Shown one piece after another: positions 1 through 8,867 of a DNA stretch of 64,000 bases; position 1 is the stretch's first letter; each line of letters begins with the position of its first letter. This DNA is from Paenibacillus swuensis. GTDB lineage: Bacteria > Bacillota > Bacilli > Paenibacillales > DY6. The notes below the pieces were generated by a model. The model was not told the DNA's origin, did no database searches, and was given only the letters and a program-made list of their open reading frames with translations. The translations under genes and the position numbers were made by a program. The stretch lies in assembly GCF_001644605.1 (NCBI RefSeq), contig NZ_CP011388.1, positions 1,597,001 to 1,661,000 of the forward strand, in the 5' to 3' direction.

Positions 1-1
1 T

Positions 2-298
2 GCTGTGAATGTATTGCCATGGTCCCTTCGGAACGTCGGGTTTATGCGGTTAAACCAGAGAGATATCTTTGTGAAAATTACGCTGGAGCCCAATATGCAG
101 TTGTCGGATATTATTTTGCACATTAACGGTCATGAGGGGTTGGGGGTTATTAAGACGCTTAAAGTCAAGGATCTGGAATCGGGAATTCAGCAAATGGAGC
201 TTACTCTTTCCTCTCCTCACGTGCGGTTTGCGACAGATATTTATTATGCGATCAAAAAAATGAATCATGTTCGGGATGTGGAAGTCGAGCACTTATAA
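2..298 (+). CDS. C-terminal fragment, possible MgtC/SapB-family protein
   Basis: The frame is open to the left edge, so only the last ~98 residues of the gene are present. What is visible is a soluble alpha/beta segment with alternating beta strands and two amphipathic helices and no membrane segment. This is the arrangement expected of the cytoplasmic ACT-like tail of MgtC/SapB proteins, whose membrane part would lie upstream of the window. The family assignment is by fold-like pattern only and is weak; another membrane protein with a C-terminal regulatory domain would look similar. The gene is followed by a ~115-bp gap before the next gene on the same strand. Confidence 0.4.
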   Translation, partial: AVNVLPWSLRNVGFMRLNQRDIFVKITLEPNMQLSDIILHINGHEGLGVIKTLKVKDLESGIQQMELTLSSPHVRFATDIYYAIKKMNHVRDVEVEHL

Positions 299-414
299 CG
301 AATTATAGGCTCCTGTGATCTAGTATAATTTTGTTATATCAAACAATAAGTACCAATCTTGTCTGGAATAAGGTACAATAAGTTTTAGTTTTCTAACGGT
401 AACCAGGGGGTCCC

Positions 415-1470
415 ATGAAGAAACATACAATGAAATTCGCACTTACGGTCACAACGATCTTGATATTATTGACGGCAACAGGTTCAGCCGTTTTCGGGGC
501 AAGCGCGGCTTCAACGCCCGTTACAATGATGTTCGCGGGAGATATTCTGCTGGACGGCTATGTCGGCACGCAAATCAAGAAATTCGGTATCCATTATCCA
601 TGGATGAAAGTGGCGCCCTCCTTACGCAAAGCCGATATTGCATTCGCGAATTTGGAAACATCGGTTTCCGTACGCGGTAAACCCGAAGCGAATAAGATGT
701 TCACGTTTCGCTCCGAGCCGAAAACGCTCGATGGCTTGAAAGCTGCCGGGGTCGACGGGGTAAGCTTGGCGAATAATCATATTCTGGATTATGGAACACA
801 GGCTATGTTGGATACGATGGTCCATCTGGACCGCCGAGGAATCGGAAGGACCGGCGCGGGCAGCAGCAGGGATCAGGCCTTTAAGCCTTATGTCAAGACG
901 GTGAAAGGCAAGAAAATAGCTATTCTAGGCGTCAGCAATGTGTTCAGCAGCAGCAGTTGGGCAGCAGGCGCCGAAAAGCCCGGGGCGGCCTCAGCCTTAA
1001 CGGAAGAACCTCTGTTGTCCCACGTCCAAAAAATCTCCTCCGGCAGTGACTTCACGGTCGTTTATCTGCACTGGAACAAAGAGTTTCAATATACCCCTGA
1101 GGGGTATTCGCGCACGCTGGCCAAGAAGCTTATTGATCACGGTGCGGATCTGATCGTTGGCGCGCACAGCCATACGGTCATGGGCGGTGAATTTTACAAG
1201 CATAAGCCGATTTACTATTCCCTTGGGAATTTCATCTTTAATCAGTCCGCGAGAGGCGGCCCAAAAACGGTTCTCTCCATGATGCTGTCCGTCACCGTAT
1301 TAGACGGTAAAGTTACAGGCCGGATTATCCCCGCCAAGATTATTGGCGGTCAGCCGAGATTAATGGACGCCAAGTTTAACGCGGCGATGTATGCTCACTT
1401 TAACAAGTACTCTTACAACGCCAAGGCTTCGGCCACAGGAATCGTTACCGAGAAAACTTCCGGTAAGTAA
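415..1470 (+). CDS. CapA-family secreted metallophosphatase-like protein
   Basis: Secreted protein of 351 residues with a signal peptide (positively charged start, hydrophobic stretch about residues 8-30, Ala-rich cleavage region). The family signatures are in order: MMFAGDILLDGY near residue 40, ANLETSVS near 80, LANNHILDYG near 118, and VGAHSHTVMGGE near 245 followed by YYSLGNFIFN. These His/Asp/Asn residues form the dinuclear metal site of the calcineurin-like CapA (PGA_cap) family, linked in Bacillus to poly-gamma-glutamate capsule export or tethering. No capB, capC or capE is next to it, so the substrate here is unknown. The ATG follows AGGGGG at a short distance. A hairpin terminator follows directly. 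Confidence 0.9.
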   Translation: MKKHTMKFALTVTTILILLTATGSAVFGASAASTPVTMMFAGDILLDGYVGTQIKKFGIHYPWMKVAPSLRKADIAFANLETSVSVRGKPEANKMFTFRSEPKTLDGLKAAGVDGVSLANNHILDYGTQAMLDTMVHLDRRGIGRTGAGSSRDQAFKPYVKTVKGKKIAILGVSNVFSSSSWAAGAEKPGAASALTEEPLLSHVQKISSGSDFTVVYLHWNKEFQYTPEGYSRTLAKKLIDHGADLIVGAHSHTVMGGEFYKHKPIYYSLGNFIFNQSARGGPKTVLSMMLSVTVLDGKVTGRIIPAKIIGGQPRLMDAKFNAAMYAHFNKYSYNAKASATGIVTEKTSGK

Positions 1471-1486
1471 AGATATTAACAAGAAC

Positions 1487-1538
1487 AAGCCCCTGTTATG
1501 GAACCTTGTGTAAAGCAGGTTCATGACAGGGGCTTTAT
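1487..1538. terminator. bidirectional intrinsic terminator
   Basis: A long near-perfect inverted repeat (arms around AAGCCCCTGT and ACAGGGGCTT, with further pairing of GGAACC/GGTTC) followed by a T-rich run on the plus strand. It lies between the plus-strand CapA gene and the convergent minus-strand gene, whose stop codon lies inside it. Confidence 0.85.
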
Positions 1539-1886
1539 TTGGCGTGAAAGTGCGGCCATAAGTTCGGTTAAGGTTGTGAGTCTGTTCATTTCCTCCGCGC
1601 TGATGAGTTCCTCGTATCCCGTATTCGTTCGGGCAATTGCACAAGGATATCGGGTGGATGGCAAACCCGGTGCGAGCTCATCCAAATGCAAGAAGGTTAC
1701 AGGGTAGCCCAGACTATGAACATATCTCTTCCATTCCTTGCGCATACCGGTCATGCCATAGGTGATTTCACATAGTTTGCAGGGATAGGTAGACGGAGAT
1801 ACGGTTTTGTGAATGAGGTCCATCAGACCATGAAGCATCCCGCTTTTGGCATTATAAACAAACAGGATTTCTTGAACTTGAGCCAT
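1521..1886 (-). CDS. conserved hypothetical protein with a CxxC motif
   Basis: About 121 residues, single soluble domain. It opens with a beta strand, EILFVYNAKSG, then a helix, then a C-x-x-C pair (PCKLCEITYG), a pattern that could bind a metal or be redox-active. I do not recognise a functionally characterised family. The start is uncertain: ATG at 1886 has a weak GAAAGG upstream, while an ATG at 1910 has no ribosome site. The gene ends inside the shared terminator with the CapA gene and stands alone, divergent from the next plus-strand gene. Confidence 0.6.
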   Translation of the reverse strand: MAQVQEILFVYNAKSGMLHGLMDLIHKTVSPSTYPCKLCEITYGMTGMRKEWKRYVHSLGYPVTFLHLDELAPGLPSTRYPCAIARTNTGYEELISAEEMNRLTTLTELMAALSRQIKPLS

Positions 1887-2048
1887 GGCAGGTTCCAGCC
1901 TTTCGGGCATTTATAAAGTAATCATTACACCTATCTTAGCAAATCCAATGCTTCGTTGCACAGAACGTCCGAATTGGGTCAGATCTGTATTTGCTGTATA
2001 ATATAGTTGAGATTGATGTATCGACTGACCCCGAAATGAGGTAGACCT

Positions 2049-2351
2049 ATGGCGTTTGGTATTAAACGAGCAGAATTAACCGCATGGAAGAACACCGTGG
2101 CGAGCGGCAATATCGCCTTTCTTACCCACTATTGGGTAGAGCCCCGATTTCCGGGCATTCGTACCGTTACGAAGGTTGGTTGTTCGGATTTGAGACGATT
2201 AAAGGCCTGGTGCGTGGAGAACGGACTGAATCCAGCGTATATCCATCACCGTGAAGCTTATCCCCACTTTGACCTCATAGGACCCAAACAGAAAGAAATA
2301 ATGCGTAAAGAGCAGTTGTGGGAACAATTGGAGCGATTCGGAGTGAACTGA
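2049..2351 (+). CDS. conserved small protein, resembles YneQ of Bacillus
   Basis: 100-residue soluble protein with no cysteines beyond two scattered ones and no membrane segment. The order of conserved blocks (MAFGIKR at the start, LTHYWVEPRFPG, TVTKVGC, HHREAYPHFDL) resembles what I recall of the uncharacterised Bacillus YneQ proteins of about 100 residues. No biochemical function is known to me. The start is well supported: GAGG is seven bases before the ATG. It stands alone between a divergent hypothetical gene and gerE, which runs towards it. Confidence 0.7.
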   Translation: MAFGIKRAELTAWKNTVASGNIAFLTHYWVEPRFPGIRTVTKVGCSDLRRLKAWCVENGLNPAYIHHREAYPHFDLIGPKQKEIMRKEQLWEQLERFGVN

Positions 2352-2363
2352 GTGACATCAAAA

Positions 2364-2404
2364 AACCTCCCCGCTGTCTCCCGCAGGATTCAGACAAGAA
2401 GGTT
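2364..2404 (-). terminator. possible terminator of gerE
   Basis: On the minus strand, AACCT...TGTCT pairs with AGACA...AGGTT and is followed by TTTTTTGATG. The stem is imperfect with internal loops, so this is a tentative call. It would also separate gerE from the convergent yneQ-like gene. Confidence 0.4.
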
Positions 2405-2425
2405 GATCTAGAGGAAATAAAGGTG

Positions 2426-2650
2426 TCAGATCTTTAATTCCCCAAGCTTAATAAGTTCGACTACCGCTTGTGAACGACCTTTTACGTTTAATTTCTGCAT
2501 AACGTTGGAGATGTGGTTACGAACAGTTTTTTCGCTGATGAATAATTGCTGAGCGATATCCCTTGTCGTCTTATCTTGGACCAATAGTTCGAATACTTCC
2601 CGTTCACGGTTAGTTAATAAAAATTTGCTTTTGTGGTCGCTACCCTTCAT
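2426..2650 (-). CDS. gerE: GerE, late mother-cell sporulation regulator
   Basis: A 74-residue stand-alone LuxR/GerE-type helix-turn-helix protein, the same length as Bacillus subtilis GerE and very close to it in sequence. The core LTNREREVFELLVQ and the recognition helix region SEKTVRNHISNVMQKL are essentially the family consensus. GerE acts in the mother cell with sigma-K RNA polymerase, activating late coat and crust genes and repressing others. It is monocistronic here, with an AGGAGGGG ribosome site about 11 bases before the ATG. Its presence suggests, but does not prove, that the spore-surface island 30-50 kb away belongs to its regulon. Confidence 0.95.
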   Translation of the reverse strand: MKGSDHKSKFLLTNREREVFELLVQDKTTRDIAQQLFISEKTVRNHISNVMQKLNVKGRSQAVVELIKLGELKI

Positions 2651-2780
2651 TTGTGCTCACCCCTCCTTGCTCGGGCTATGTTTGGTATACAAGGTAAAGG
2701 GATACAGTCAAATTCAGTTTATGAAGAAATGGGGGTATTGGTGCGATTGTCAAGAAAAATAGGCGGGTTCAAGGATTTCA

Positions 2781-2816
2781 AAAAAAACTCAACCCTCAGT
2801 ATCGCTAAAGGTTGAG
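2781..2816 (-). terminator. intrinsic terminator of the yhcN-like gene
   Basis: On the minus strand CTCAACC pairs with GGTTGAG across a ~15-base loop and is followed by seven T residues. It sits just downstream of the sporulation lipoprotein gene and upstream of gerE. Confidence 0.8.
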
Positions 2817-2830
2817 CCAGATGGCTGGGT

Positions 2831-3403
2831 TTATGGGGTTGTAGCAGGAAACATCCGCTCTGCCATAGCGTTAAATTCTTCTACAAAAGCCTGAATCGCG
2901 TGCCCCTTGCCCGCTTCCTCCGAAATCCGGTTGACCCGTGATACGAAATCCGGATTAGCTGAAACATAGATGTTCTTCATTCCGGGAGTCATCGCCGTAA
3001 CTTGCTTGGAAATGCGCTGCTTTATCTCATCCGCCACGTCATCATAGCGACTCGTTTCGCTGTTCCGGGAGGTTATATCGGCTTTAGCGTTCATCCCCTT
3101 CTTCTGTTCCTTCTCATCCAGTACAACAGCCACGTAGACGTTCTGATCGGTAACCAGCACGTTCGCCGAGCGTACTTCCGGCATCGCCGCAATCCTTCTG
3201 GCCATTTGCCGGCTGACCTGCATCTTCGTATTATGATGAGTGTCCACGTCATGATTCGGTGATTGCAGCGTGCGGAAATCGGCCGGACCGGAATGAGCGT
3301 CGTCGTATTTCTGTGTCTCCCGATGACCATCCCCTCCGCAGGCCGTTAAACTCAAAGTAAGCCATACTCCCGCCGCAACGCTCATCCATTTGTTTCGTTT
3401 CAT
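2831..3403 (-). CDS. YhcN/YlaJ-family sporulation lipoprotein
   Basis: About 190 residues. The N-terminus has a lipoprotein signal with the lipobox LTAC, so the mature protein would be anchored by a diacylglyceryl-cysteine. The body contains the repeated pattern of the YhcN/YlaJ family: ARRIAAMPEVRSANVLVTDQ, then YVAVVLDE, then a helix and DEIKQRISKQV followed by IYVSANPDFVSRV. Family members sit in the forespore inner membrane and contribute to germination or spore outgrowth. ATG at 3403 is preferred because GGAGC lies ten bases upstream; the GTG at 3412 overlaps that site. It is transcribed toward gerE but separated from it by a terminator. Confidence 0.85.
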   Translation of the reverse strand: MKRNKWMSVAAGVWLTLSLTACGGDGHRETQKYDDAHSGPADFRTLQSPNHDVDTHHNTKMQVSRQMARRIAAMPEVRSANVLVTDQNVYVAVVLDEKEQKKGMNAKADITSRNSETSRYDDVADEIKQRISKQVTAMTPGMKNIYVSANPDFVSRVNRISEEAGKGHAIQAFVEEFNAMAERMFPATTP

Positions 3404-3628
3404 CGTGCTCACGCTCCAGTCAGATCAATAGGAAATCTCTCCCTTATCTTTCAACCGAAGCCTTGGCCTTATTCGTATTATTTCACAGCAATGAATAAAA
3501 GTAATAGCTCCATCGCCAACGTTTCGTTCAATGAACAGTAAACGCGGATCCCGTCTTCAGGCACAATAGAGTTGTCAGTTCTCTTTACGCAGAACCATAA
3601 CTCTAGGCTGAAGGAGATGGATGAATTT

Positions 3629-6271
3629 ATGAAGAACAAGTCCTCCAACAAGACGATCATCAGCTTGCTCTTGTCGCTGACGATGATCATGACAGCAACC
3701 CCGCTAACCGGATCCGCCGCTTCGCCGTCTACGCTGTCCGTTAGGGACTACGGAGCGAACGGGACGGACACGCTCGATGACAAAGCGGCGATTCAAGCCG
3801 CGATCGACAACGCCGCTTCGGGGGATACGGTATTTATTCCGGACGGAACGTATCATCTTAACGGTACCGTCAGAGGCAAGACAGGCGTTGCCATACGTGG
3901 ACAATCGCGTGATCACACGGTCATCCGGTATGTGGACAGCCCGGAAACGTATATGTTCTATTTCTACAACGTGACGAACGCATCTATTAAGAATATGACG
4001 CTGGACGGCGGCAACAGCCTGGTCGCCATGTCGGCGGTGGTTTCCGAGTTCGGAGACCATAATGAAATGAGCGGATTGAAGGTCAAGGATTTCGCGGCGG
4101 TCGAAGGCTTCGGTCCCCACGCCCTCTACGTCATCGGATCCAATCATGTCCGGATTACGGACAACAATGTCTCCAACATCGGAGCGGGCTCCATCTGGGG
4201 CGCCGCGGTTCGCGCGGGCTGGGACTCCAAGAATGTCGCAGTCGAACGAAATGTTATCGCGAATACGGGACGCGGAGGCATTCTTATCAACGACGGAAGT
4301 TCCGGAGCCATCGTGCGGGGCAATCAGATCACAGGCTCGGGGCTGAAGGAACATGGACTGTCCATTGAACTTCATACGAATACGGATAACTCGATCATTG
4401 AGGATAATCAGGTGGATTTCTGGATCAGCGCCGTTCGTTCCAAGAACATCGCGGTGCGCCGAAATATCATTCATCCGACAGACGGACGTGTCGGCTCAAT
4501 CGGACTAGAGATCATGGCGGAGAATGCCGTAACGACGGACAACGTGGTTAACGGGGGACAACAGGTCGGCATCCAGCAGTCGCCGGGAACGGGACACCAA
4601 TTGTGGGGCTATAACGTCGTTAAGAACATGGTCATGTGGGGTATGCAGCTTCAAGGCGCAGGCTCCGGAGAGACGGAACAATACCAGTACTTCTACAGAA
4701 ACTCCTTTATTAACACACAGCTTGGCAATCCGAAAGCCGCTTACCCGGGGTATGAAGGAAATGGCGTGCGCATTCACGGCAATTCGGAAAATCTGTCGTT
4801 CGACAGCAACCTTATTTCGAACAACGGGCGCAAGGCCATTGAAATCACGGGGGCACCAGGGGTCGATAAGCTCAGCTTCACGAACAATATCATTTATGGA
4901 AACAAGGACGTGACGATGGATCCTTATCCGGTTGCCGCGCAGCATCTGGAATGGTCGGGCAACATCGTGCACAAGAACGGCGCCAACGCACAACCTGTAT
5001 CTCGCGGATTCACGAATCCGAAGCCCATTGCCGGCTTTACAAATCCAATCCTCGTTCGTGTGGGTGAACCGGTTACGTTTAGCAGCACCTCGACGGATAA
5101 CGGATCAATCTCGACTTTTCTGTGGGATTTCGGCGCCGGTCTTCCAAGCGCTTCAGCCAATCCTACTTACGTCTACGACAAAGCAGGCGTCTATCGGGTA
5201 ACGTTGGTTGTATGGGACAACGAAGGACGTTCAAACTTGAAAGAGAAACTCATTCTGGTTAGTCCTACTCGCCCGGACATGCAGAAACCGACCCCGCCAA
5301 CGAATCTTACGTCTCCGTCTCTCACGGATGAAACTGTAACGTTAACCTGGAGCCCGGCTACCGACAATATCGGGGTTGTCGCCTATGACGTGTATAAGGA
5401 CGGAACCCTTGCAGGTTCTTCGGCCCCGGGCGAAACTTTATTCACGATTACGGGCTTGTCGCCGACAACGAATTACGCCATCACGTTGCGCGCTCGTGAC
5501 GCAGCGGGTAACGTATCGGATGCCAGCTCCGCTCTAAGCATAACGACAGAGCTCCCGGATTCAACTGCACCAACTACGCCGACCGGTCTATCCGTCGGTT
5601 CCGTAACCGGAACCAGTGCATCTCTGACATGGACGGCCTCAACCGATAACAAAGGTGTAACGAGTTATGTCATTTACCGCAACGGATCCCAGATTGGCGT
5701 GACATCCGGCGCGTCCAGCACTTCGTATACGGCAAATGGCCTCATTCCAGGAACAGCAAGCGCATTTACTGTGAAAGCCAGTGATGCGGCGGGCAACTTC
5801 TCCGAAGCAAGTAATGAGGTTACCGCCGTGCTGGCTCCTCCGGCATCCGGCACCGTCTATTTAAGTGACTACAGTTGGGATTACGGTGTGGCGGGCTGGG
5901 GCAATATCCAGAAAGATAAATCTTCCGACGGCAAGCCGATCACACTTAATGATGTCGTATACGCCAAAGGCTTGGGTACGCATGCCGCATCGACCATCAT
6001 CTACACGCTCGGGGGAGAATACGATCGGTTCCAATCCGCCGTCGGCGTCGATGACGAAACATACGGCAATGGCGAAGTCAGCTTCGAAGTGTGGCTGGAC
6101 GGCGTAAGGGCGTTCGATAGCGGCGTCATGAACGCAACTTCCGAGACGCAGCTCATCGACGTGGATGTAAACGGCGTGAACGAACTGAAGCTGATCGTAA
6201 CGGGCGGCATCGCCGGAAGCGATTGGGACCATGCGGACTGGGGAGATGCCCGCATTATCTATCCGGAATGA
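3629..6271 (+). CDS. secreted beta-helix carbohydrate-active protein with PKD, FN3 x2 and NPCBM domains
   Basis: Large secreted protein (about 880 residues). The start at 3629 gives a good signal peptide (MKNKSS then a hydrophobic run ending GSAA) and has AAGGAG twelve bases upstream; upstream in-frame starts would put extra polar residues ahead of the signal. Domains in order: pectate-lyase-superfamily right-handed beta-helix (VRDYGANGTDTLDDKAAIQ opening, residues ~35-470), PKD (PIAGFTNP to VVWDNEG, ~475-560), two fibronectin III domains (~565-655 and ~660-745), and a C-terminal NPCBM-type carbohydrate-binding domain (YLSDYSW to GDARI, ~750-880). It probably cleaves or binds an extracellular polysaccharide; the exact activity cannot be read. 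The sugar uptake operon lies just beyond, convergent. Confidence 0.85.
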   Translation: MKNKSSNKTIISLLLSLTMIMTATPLTGSAASPSTLSVRDYGANGTDTLDDKAAIQAAIDNAASGDTVFIPDGTYHLNGTVRGKTGVAIRGQSRDHTVIRYVDSPETYMFYFYNVTNASIKNMTLDGGNSLVAMSAVVSEFGDHNEMSGLKVKDFAAVEGFGPHALYVIGSNHVRITDNNVSNIGAGSIWGAAVRAGWDSKNVAVERNVIANTGRGGILINDGSSGAIVRGNQITGSGLKEHGLSIELHTNTDNSIIEDNQVDFWISAVRSKNIAVRRNIIHPTDGRVGSIGLEIMAENAVTTDNVVNGGQQVGIQQSPGTGHQLWGYNVVKNMVMWGMQLQGAGSGETEQYQYFYRNSFINTQLGNPKAAYPGYEGNGVRIHGNSENLSFDSNLISNNGRKAIEITGAPGVDKLSFTNNIIYGNKDVTMDPYPVAAQHLEWSGNIVHKNGANAQPVSRGFTNPKPIAGFTNPILVRVGEPVTFSSTSTDNGSISTFLWDFGAGLPSASANPTYVYDKAGVYRVTLVVWDNEGRSNLKEKLILVSPTRPDMQKPTPPTNLTSPSLTDETVTLTWSPATDNIGVVAYDVYKDGTLAGSSAPGETLFTITGLSPTTNYAITLRARDAAGNVSDASSALSITTELPDSTAPTTPTGLSVGSVTGTSASLTWTASTDNKGVTSYVIYRNGSQIGVTSGASSTSYTANGLIPGTASAFTVKASDAAGNFSEASNEVTAVLAPPASGTVYLSDYSWDYGVAGWGNIQKDKSSDGKPITLNDVVYAKGLGTHAASTIIYTLGGEYDRFQSAVGVDDETYGNGEVSFEVWLDGVRAFDSGVMNATSETQLIDVDVNGVNELKLIVTGGIAGSDWDHADWGDARIIYPE

Positions 6272-6281
6272 AATAAGAAAT

Positions 6282-6326
6282 AAGCAAACGTCCGACTCCT
6301 TGGAGTGCGGACGTTTGCTTTTGTAT
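6282..6326. terminator. strong bidirectional terminator
   Basis: Perfect 13-base arms AAGCAAACGTCCG and CGGACGTTTGCTT with a short inner stem and T runs on both sides. It serves both the beta-helix gene and the convergent solute-binding protein gene. Confidence 0.92.
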
Positions 6327-6332
6327 TCCATA

Positions 6333-7880
6333 TTATTTCTTGGAATTGTACCATTCTGTCGCTTGCTTGATTAAATCTTCTCCGCCCTGCTTCTTCCAAT
6401 TGCTTACGTAAGTGTCGAAATAGTCCACCGGCTGATCTCCAAGAACAATCTTCGAGGCGGCTTCAACGAACATCGTTGTAGCGGTTCCAAACTCGCCCAC
6501 TTCCGGAAGCGAAGATTTAATCGCGGGCATCCCTAATGTAACGGAATCATACCCGTCCAGCTTGCCGACTTCGTATGTTGCTCCTAGCAATTTAACGGCT
6601 TCTTCGCCAACCTGAATTTTCATATGCGCTTCGTTCCAACCCGCTAAGTTAAACGCCAGTCCACGCCAAACCGAAGTTTTGTTATCGACATCCAGTTGTT
6701 TATTGTAGAAGATGTTGCCATTCTCTTTCGTATACGTGATACCCGGAACGCCGAAGTTCACAAATTCCTGACCTTCTTCCGTTACCAACCAATCAAAAAA
6801 TTTAATGATAGCTTCCGGATTTTTGGCGGCTGTTGTAATATTAAATGTTTTGTTGAACGGCAATCTGCCGTATCCCGCTTGTTCCACACCCGGCGCTTTA
6901 GGCGTCGGAATGACAGCTACCTGCGCGCCCGCACCCGGAAGAGATTTGTTCAGACGGTCTTGCCAGTCCACCACAAGATCGGGAGCATGCGACCATACCG
7001 CGACTTGACCGCTTTGAATTTTCTGCTCCCATGTGTTGCGTTTGTTTGTCATGAATTCGCTGTCAATCAACTTCTCATCATAAAGCTGCTTTACAAAGGC
7101 AAGAGCTTCTTTCATCTTGGCGCTCGTATTGCTAGGAATGACTTGACCGTCTTGCAGCGTCCCGCCATGAACGGAAGTACCGAACATCCCCAGAATACTG
7201 TCCAACCAACTGAAATTTTCACGCGCGGAGAACGGGATTAAATTCGGATCCGCCGCTTTTAACTTGCGAAGCATATCCAGAAACTCATCGGAAGTTTTCG
7301 GAGCTGCGGTCACACCGGCCTTATCCATCAGATCCTTACGCACGTAAAGTACACGGTTTACAAGCGAATCACCTTTAGGGGCTTCGGGAATGCCATAAAT
7401 TTTACCGTCAAGTTTAACACCGTCCCAGGCCGCCTGAGGGATGACTTTCTTCAGATTCGGTCCATACTGATCAATGAGTTCGTCAAGCGGAATCAGTTGT
7501 TTATTGATGTATAATTCGCCGTCCACGCCGTATCCTTGGACTACATCCGGAATTTCGCCGGCGGCGAATTTAATACGGCGTTGGTTATCCGCTTGACCTT
7601 GCGGCAAGAAGATCACTTCTAAATCCGTGTTCGTCTTCTCAGCCAGATACTTCAGTGTAGGATCATCCATCGACTTCCCGCCCGGAACAGGCTGGCTGAA
7701 GTCATTGGTCATAATCGACAGTTTAGCTGGCTTCACCGCCGTTTCTGCAGGAGGAGCTGAATTGTTCTTAGCAGCCTCTTTTACCTCATTTCCCCCGTTG
7801 TTGCCCGACGAACATGCCGCCATGGAACCCATAAGTGTTAATACAACAAGAGCGCTGACCCACTTTTTTGTTGCTTTCAT
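6333..7880 (-). CDS. sugar ABC transporter substrate-binding lipoprotein (LplA type)
   Basis: 515 residues with a lipoprotein signal; the lipobox ends in AAC with the modified cysteine near residue 23. The mature part is a family-1-type extracellular solute-binding protein of the long LplA/YtcQ class: LSIMTNDFSQP at the mature N-terminus, IPEAPKGDSLVNRVLYVRKDLMDKAG in the middle and FFDWLVTEEGQEFVNFG toward the end. It would bind an oligosaccharide, probably a plant or microbial polysaccharide fragment, for two permeases encoded just upstream. Strong GGGGAGG ribosome site. It is the last gene of the transport operon, ~90 bp after the second permease. Confidence 0.92.
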   Translation of the reverse strand: MKATKKWVSALVVLTLMGSMAACSSGNNGGNEVKEAAKNNSAPPAETAVKPAKLSIMTNDFSQPVPGGKSMDDPTLKYLAEKTNTDLEVIFLPQGQADNQRRIKFAAGEIPDVVQGYGVDGELYINKQLIPLDELIDQYGPNLKKVIPQAAWDGVKLDGKIYGIPEAPKGDSLVNRVLYVRKDLMDKAGVTAAPKTSDEFLDMLRKLKAADPNLIPFSARENFSWLDSILGMFGTSVHGGTLQDGQVIPSNTSAKMKEALAFVKQLYDEKLIDSEFMTNKRNTWEQKIQSGQVAVWSHAPDLVVDWQDRLNKSLPGAGAQVAVIPTPKAPGVEQAGYGRLPFNKTFNITTAAKNPEAIIKFFDWLVTEEGQEFVNFGVPGITYTKENGNIFYNKQLDVDNKTSVWRGLAFNLAGWNEAHMKIQVGEEAVKLLGATYEVGKLDGYDSVTLGMPAIKSSLPEVGEFGTATTMFVEAASKIVLGDQPVDYFDTYVSNWKKQGGEDLIKQATEWYNSKK

Positions 7881-7971
7881 TTCTTTTTCCTCCCCGGGAT
7901 AACTTTGATTAAACTATATATGGAGATCCGTTGGATCGACATACCGTACACTAAATTGACACAATTAGTCT

Positions 7972-8850
7972 TTATTCTTTCACAGAACCCAATGTTGCCC
8001 CTTTGACAAAATGCTTTTGAAAGAAAGGATACAGTACTACAATCGGAGCGGTGGCCAGCACAATCGTTGCCATCTCAAGCGCTTTAGGAACCATGGACAA
8101 GCTGGATTCGGCTGAAGCTCCGGCGGCGATATCCGACATGGATCCCTGCATCAGGAAATAGAGATACATTTGAAGCGTTTGCATACCGCGATCGGTAATA
8201 TAAAGTAACGGCGTAAAATAGCTGTTCCAATGACCTACGGCGTAGAATAACAGAAGCGTGAACAAGATAGGCTTGGAAAGCGGGACCGCGATCTGCCAGA
8301 CAATGCGATAATCACTCATGCCGTCCACTTTGGCAGCCTCGAACAATTCTTCAGGCAAACTTCTAAAAAACGTAATGCACAGAATCATATTGAACGCGCT
8401 GATGGCGCCTGGAATGACTAATGCCCAGATGGTGTTCAGCATGTGGAGTTCCTTCACAACCATATAGACCGGAATCATCGGTGCCTGGAAAATCATCGTG
8501 AAAATCACGAACATCATGAGAACTTTGCGGCCGCGAAGGTGCATCTTTGAAAGCGGATAGGACGCGAACACGGTTAACACCATGTTGATTAGTGTCCCGA
8601 TAACGACGACCTGAATGGTCATCCACGCGGCGCTCCAGAAAGCATCCGTGTTGGCGACCAGCTTGAAATGCTGCAGAGTGGGCTCCACGGGCCATAAAAA
8701 CACTTCATTATGGATAATCGCCGAAGGTGAGCTTAAGGACCCTGCAATTACATGAAGAATAGGGATTAGAGCTATGATGCTGAGAAGCGACAATAATATA
8801 ATGTTGAATCCGTCGAATAACCGTTCACCTGCGGATTGTTTAATTTGCAT
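7972..8850 (-). CDS. carbohydrate ABC transporter permease (LplC/YtcP type)
   Basis: 292 residues, six predicted membrane helices. The cytoplasmic EAA loop is clear: EELFEAAKVDGMSDYRIVWQ followed by IAVPLSKPI, where the ATPase docks. The N-terminal SAGERLFDGFNIILLSLLSI is typical of the YtcP/LplC subgroup, which pairs with LplB-type permeases. There is no ATPase gene in the operon, as usual for this class, which relies on a shared MsmX-like ATPase elsewhere in the genome. It follows the other permease after 17 bases. Confidence 0.93.
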   Translation of the reverse strand: MQIKQSAGERLFDGFNIILLSLLSIIALIPILHVIAGSLSSPSAIIHNEVFLWPVEPTLQHFKLVANTDAFWSAAWMTIQVVVIGTLINMVLTVFASYPLSKMHLRGRKVLMMFVIFTMIFQAPMIPVYMVVKELHMLNTIWALVIPGAISAFNMILCITFFRSLPEELFEAAKVDGMSDYRIVWQIAVPLSKPILFTLLLFYAVGHWNSYFTPLLYITDRGMQTLQMYLYFLMQGSMSDIAAGASAESSLSMVPKALEMATIVLATAPIVVLYPFFQKHFVKGATLGSVKE

Positions 8851-8867
8851 AGGTTGATTCCTCCTGT

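Noticed and set aside
3704-4474. 256-codon minus-strand ORF opposite the beta-helix gene
   Set aside because: Antisense shadow; no ribosome site, and the plus-strand gene has clear domains.
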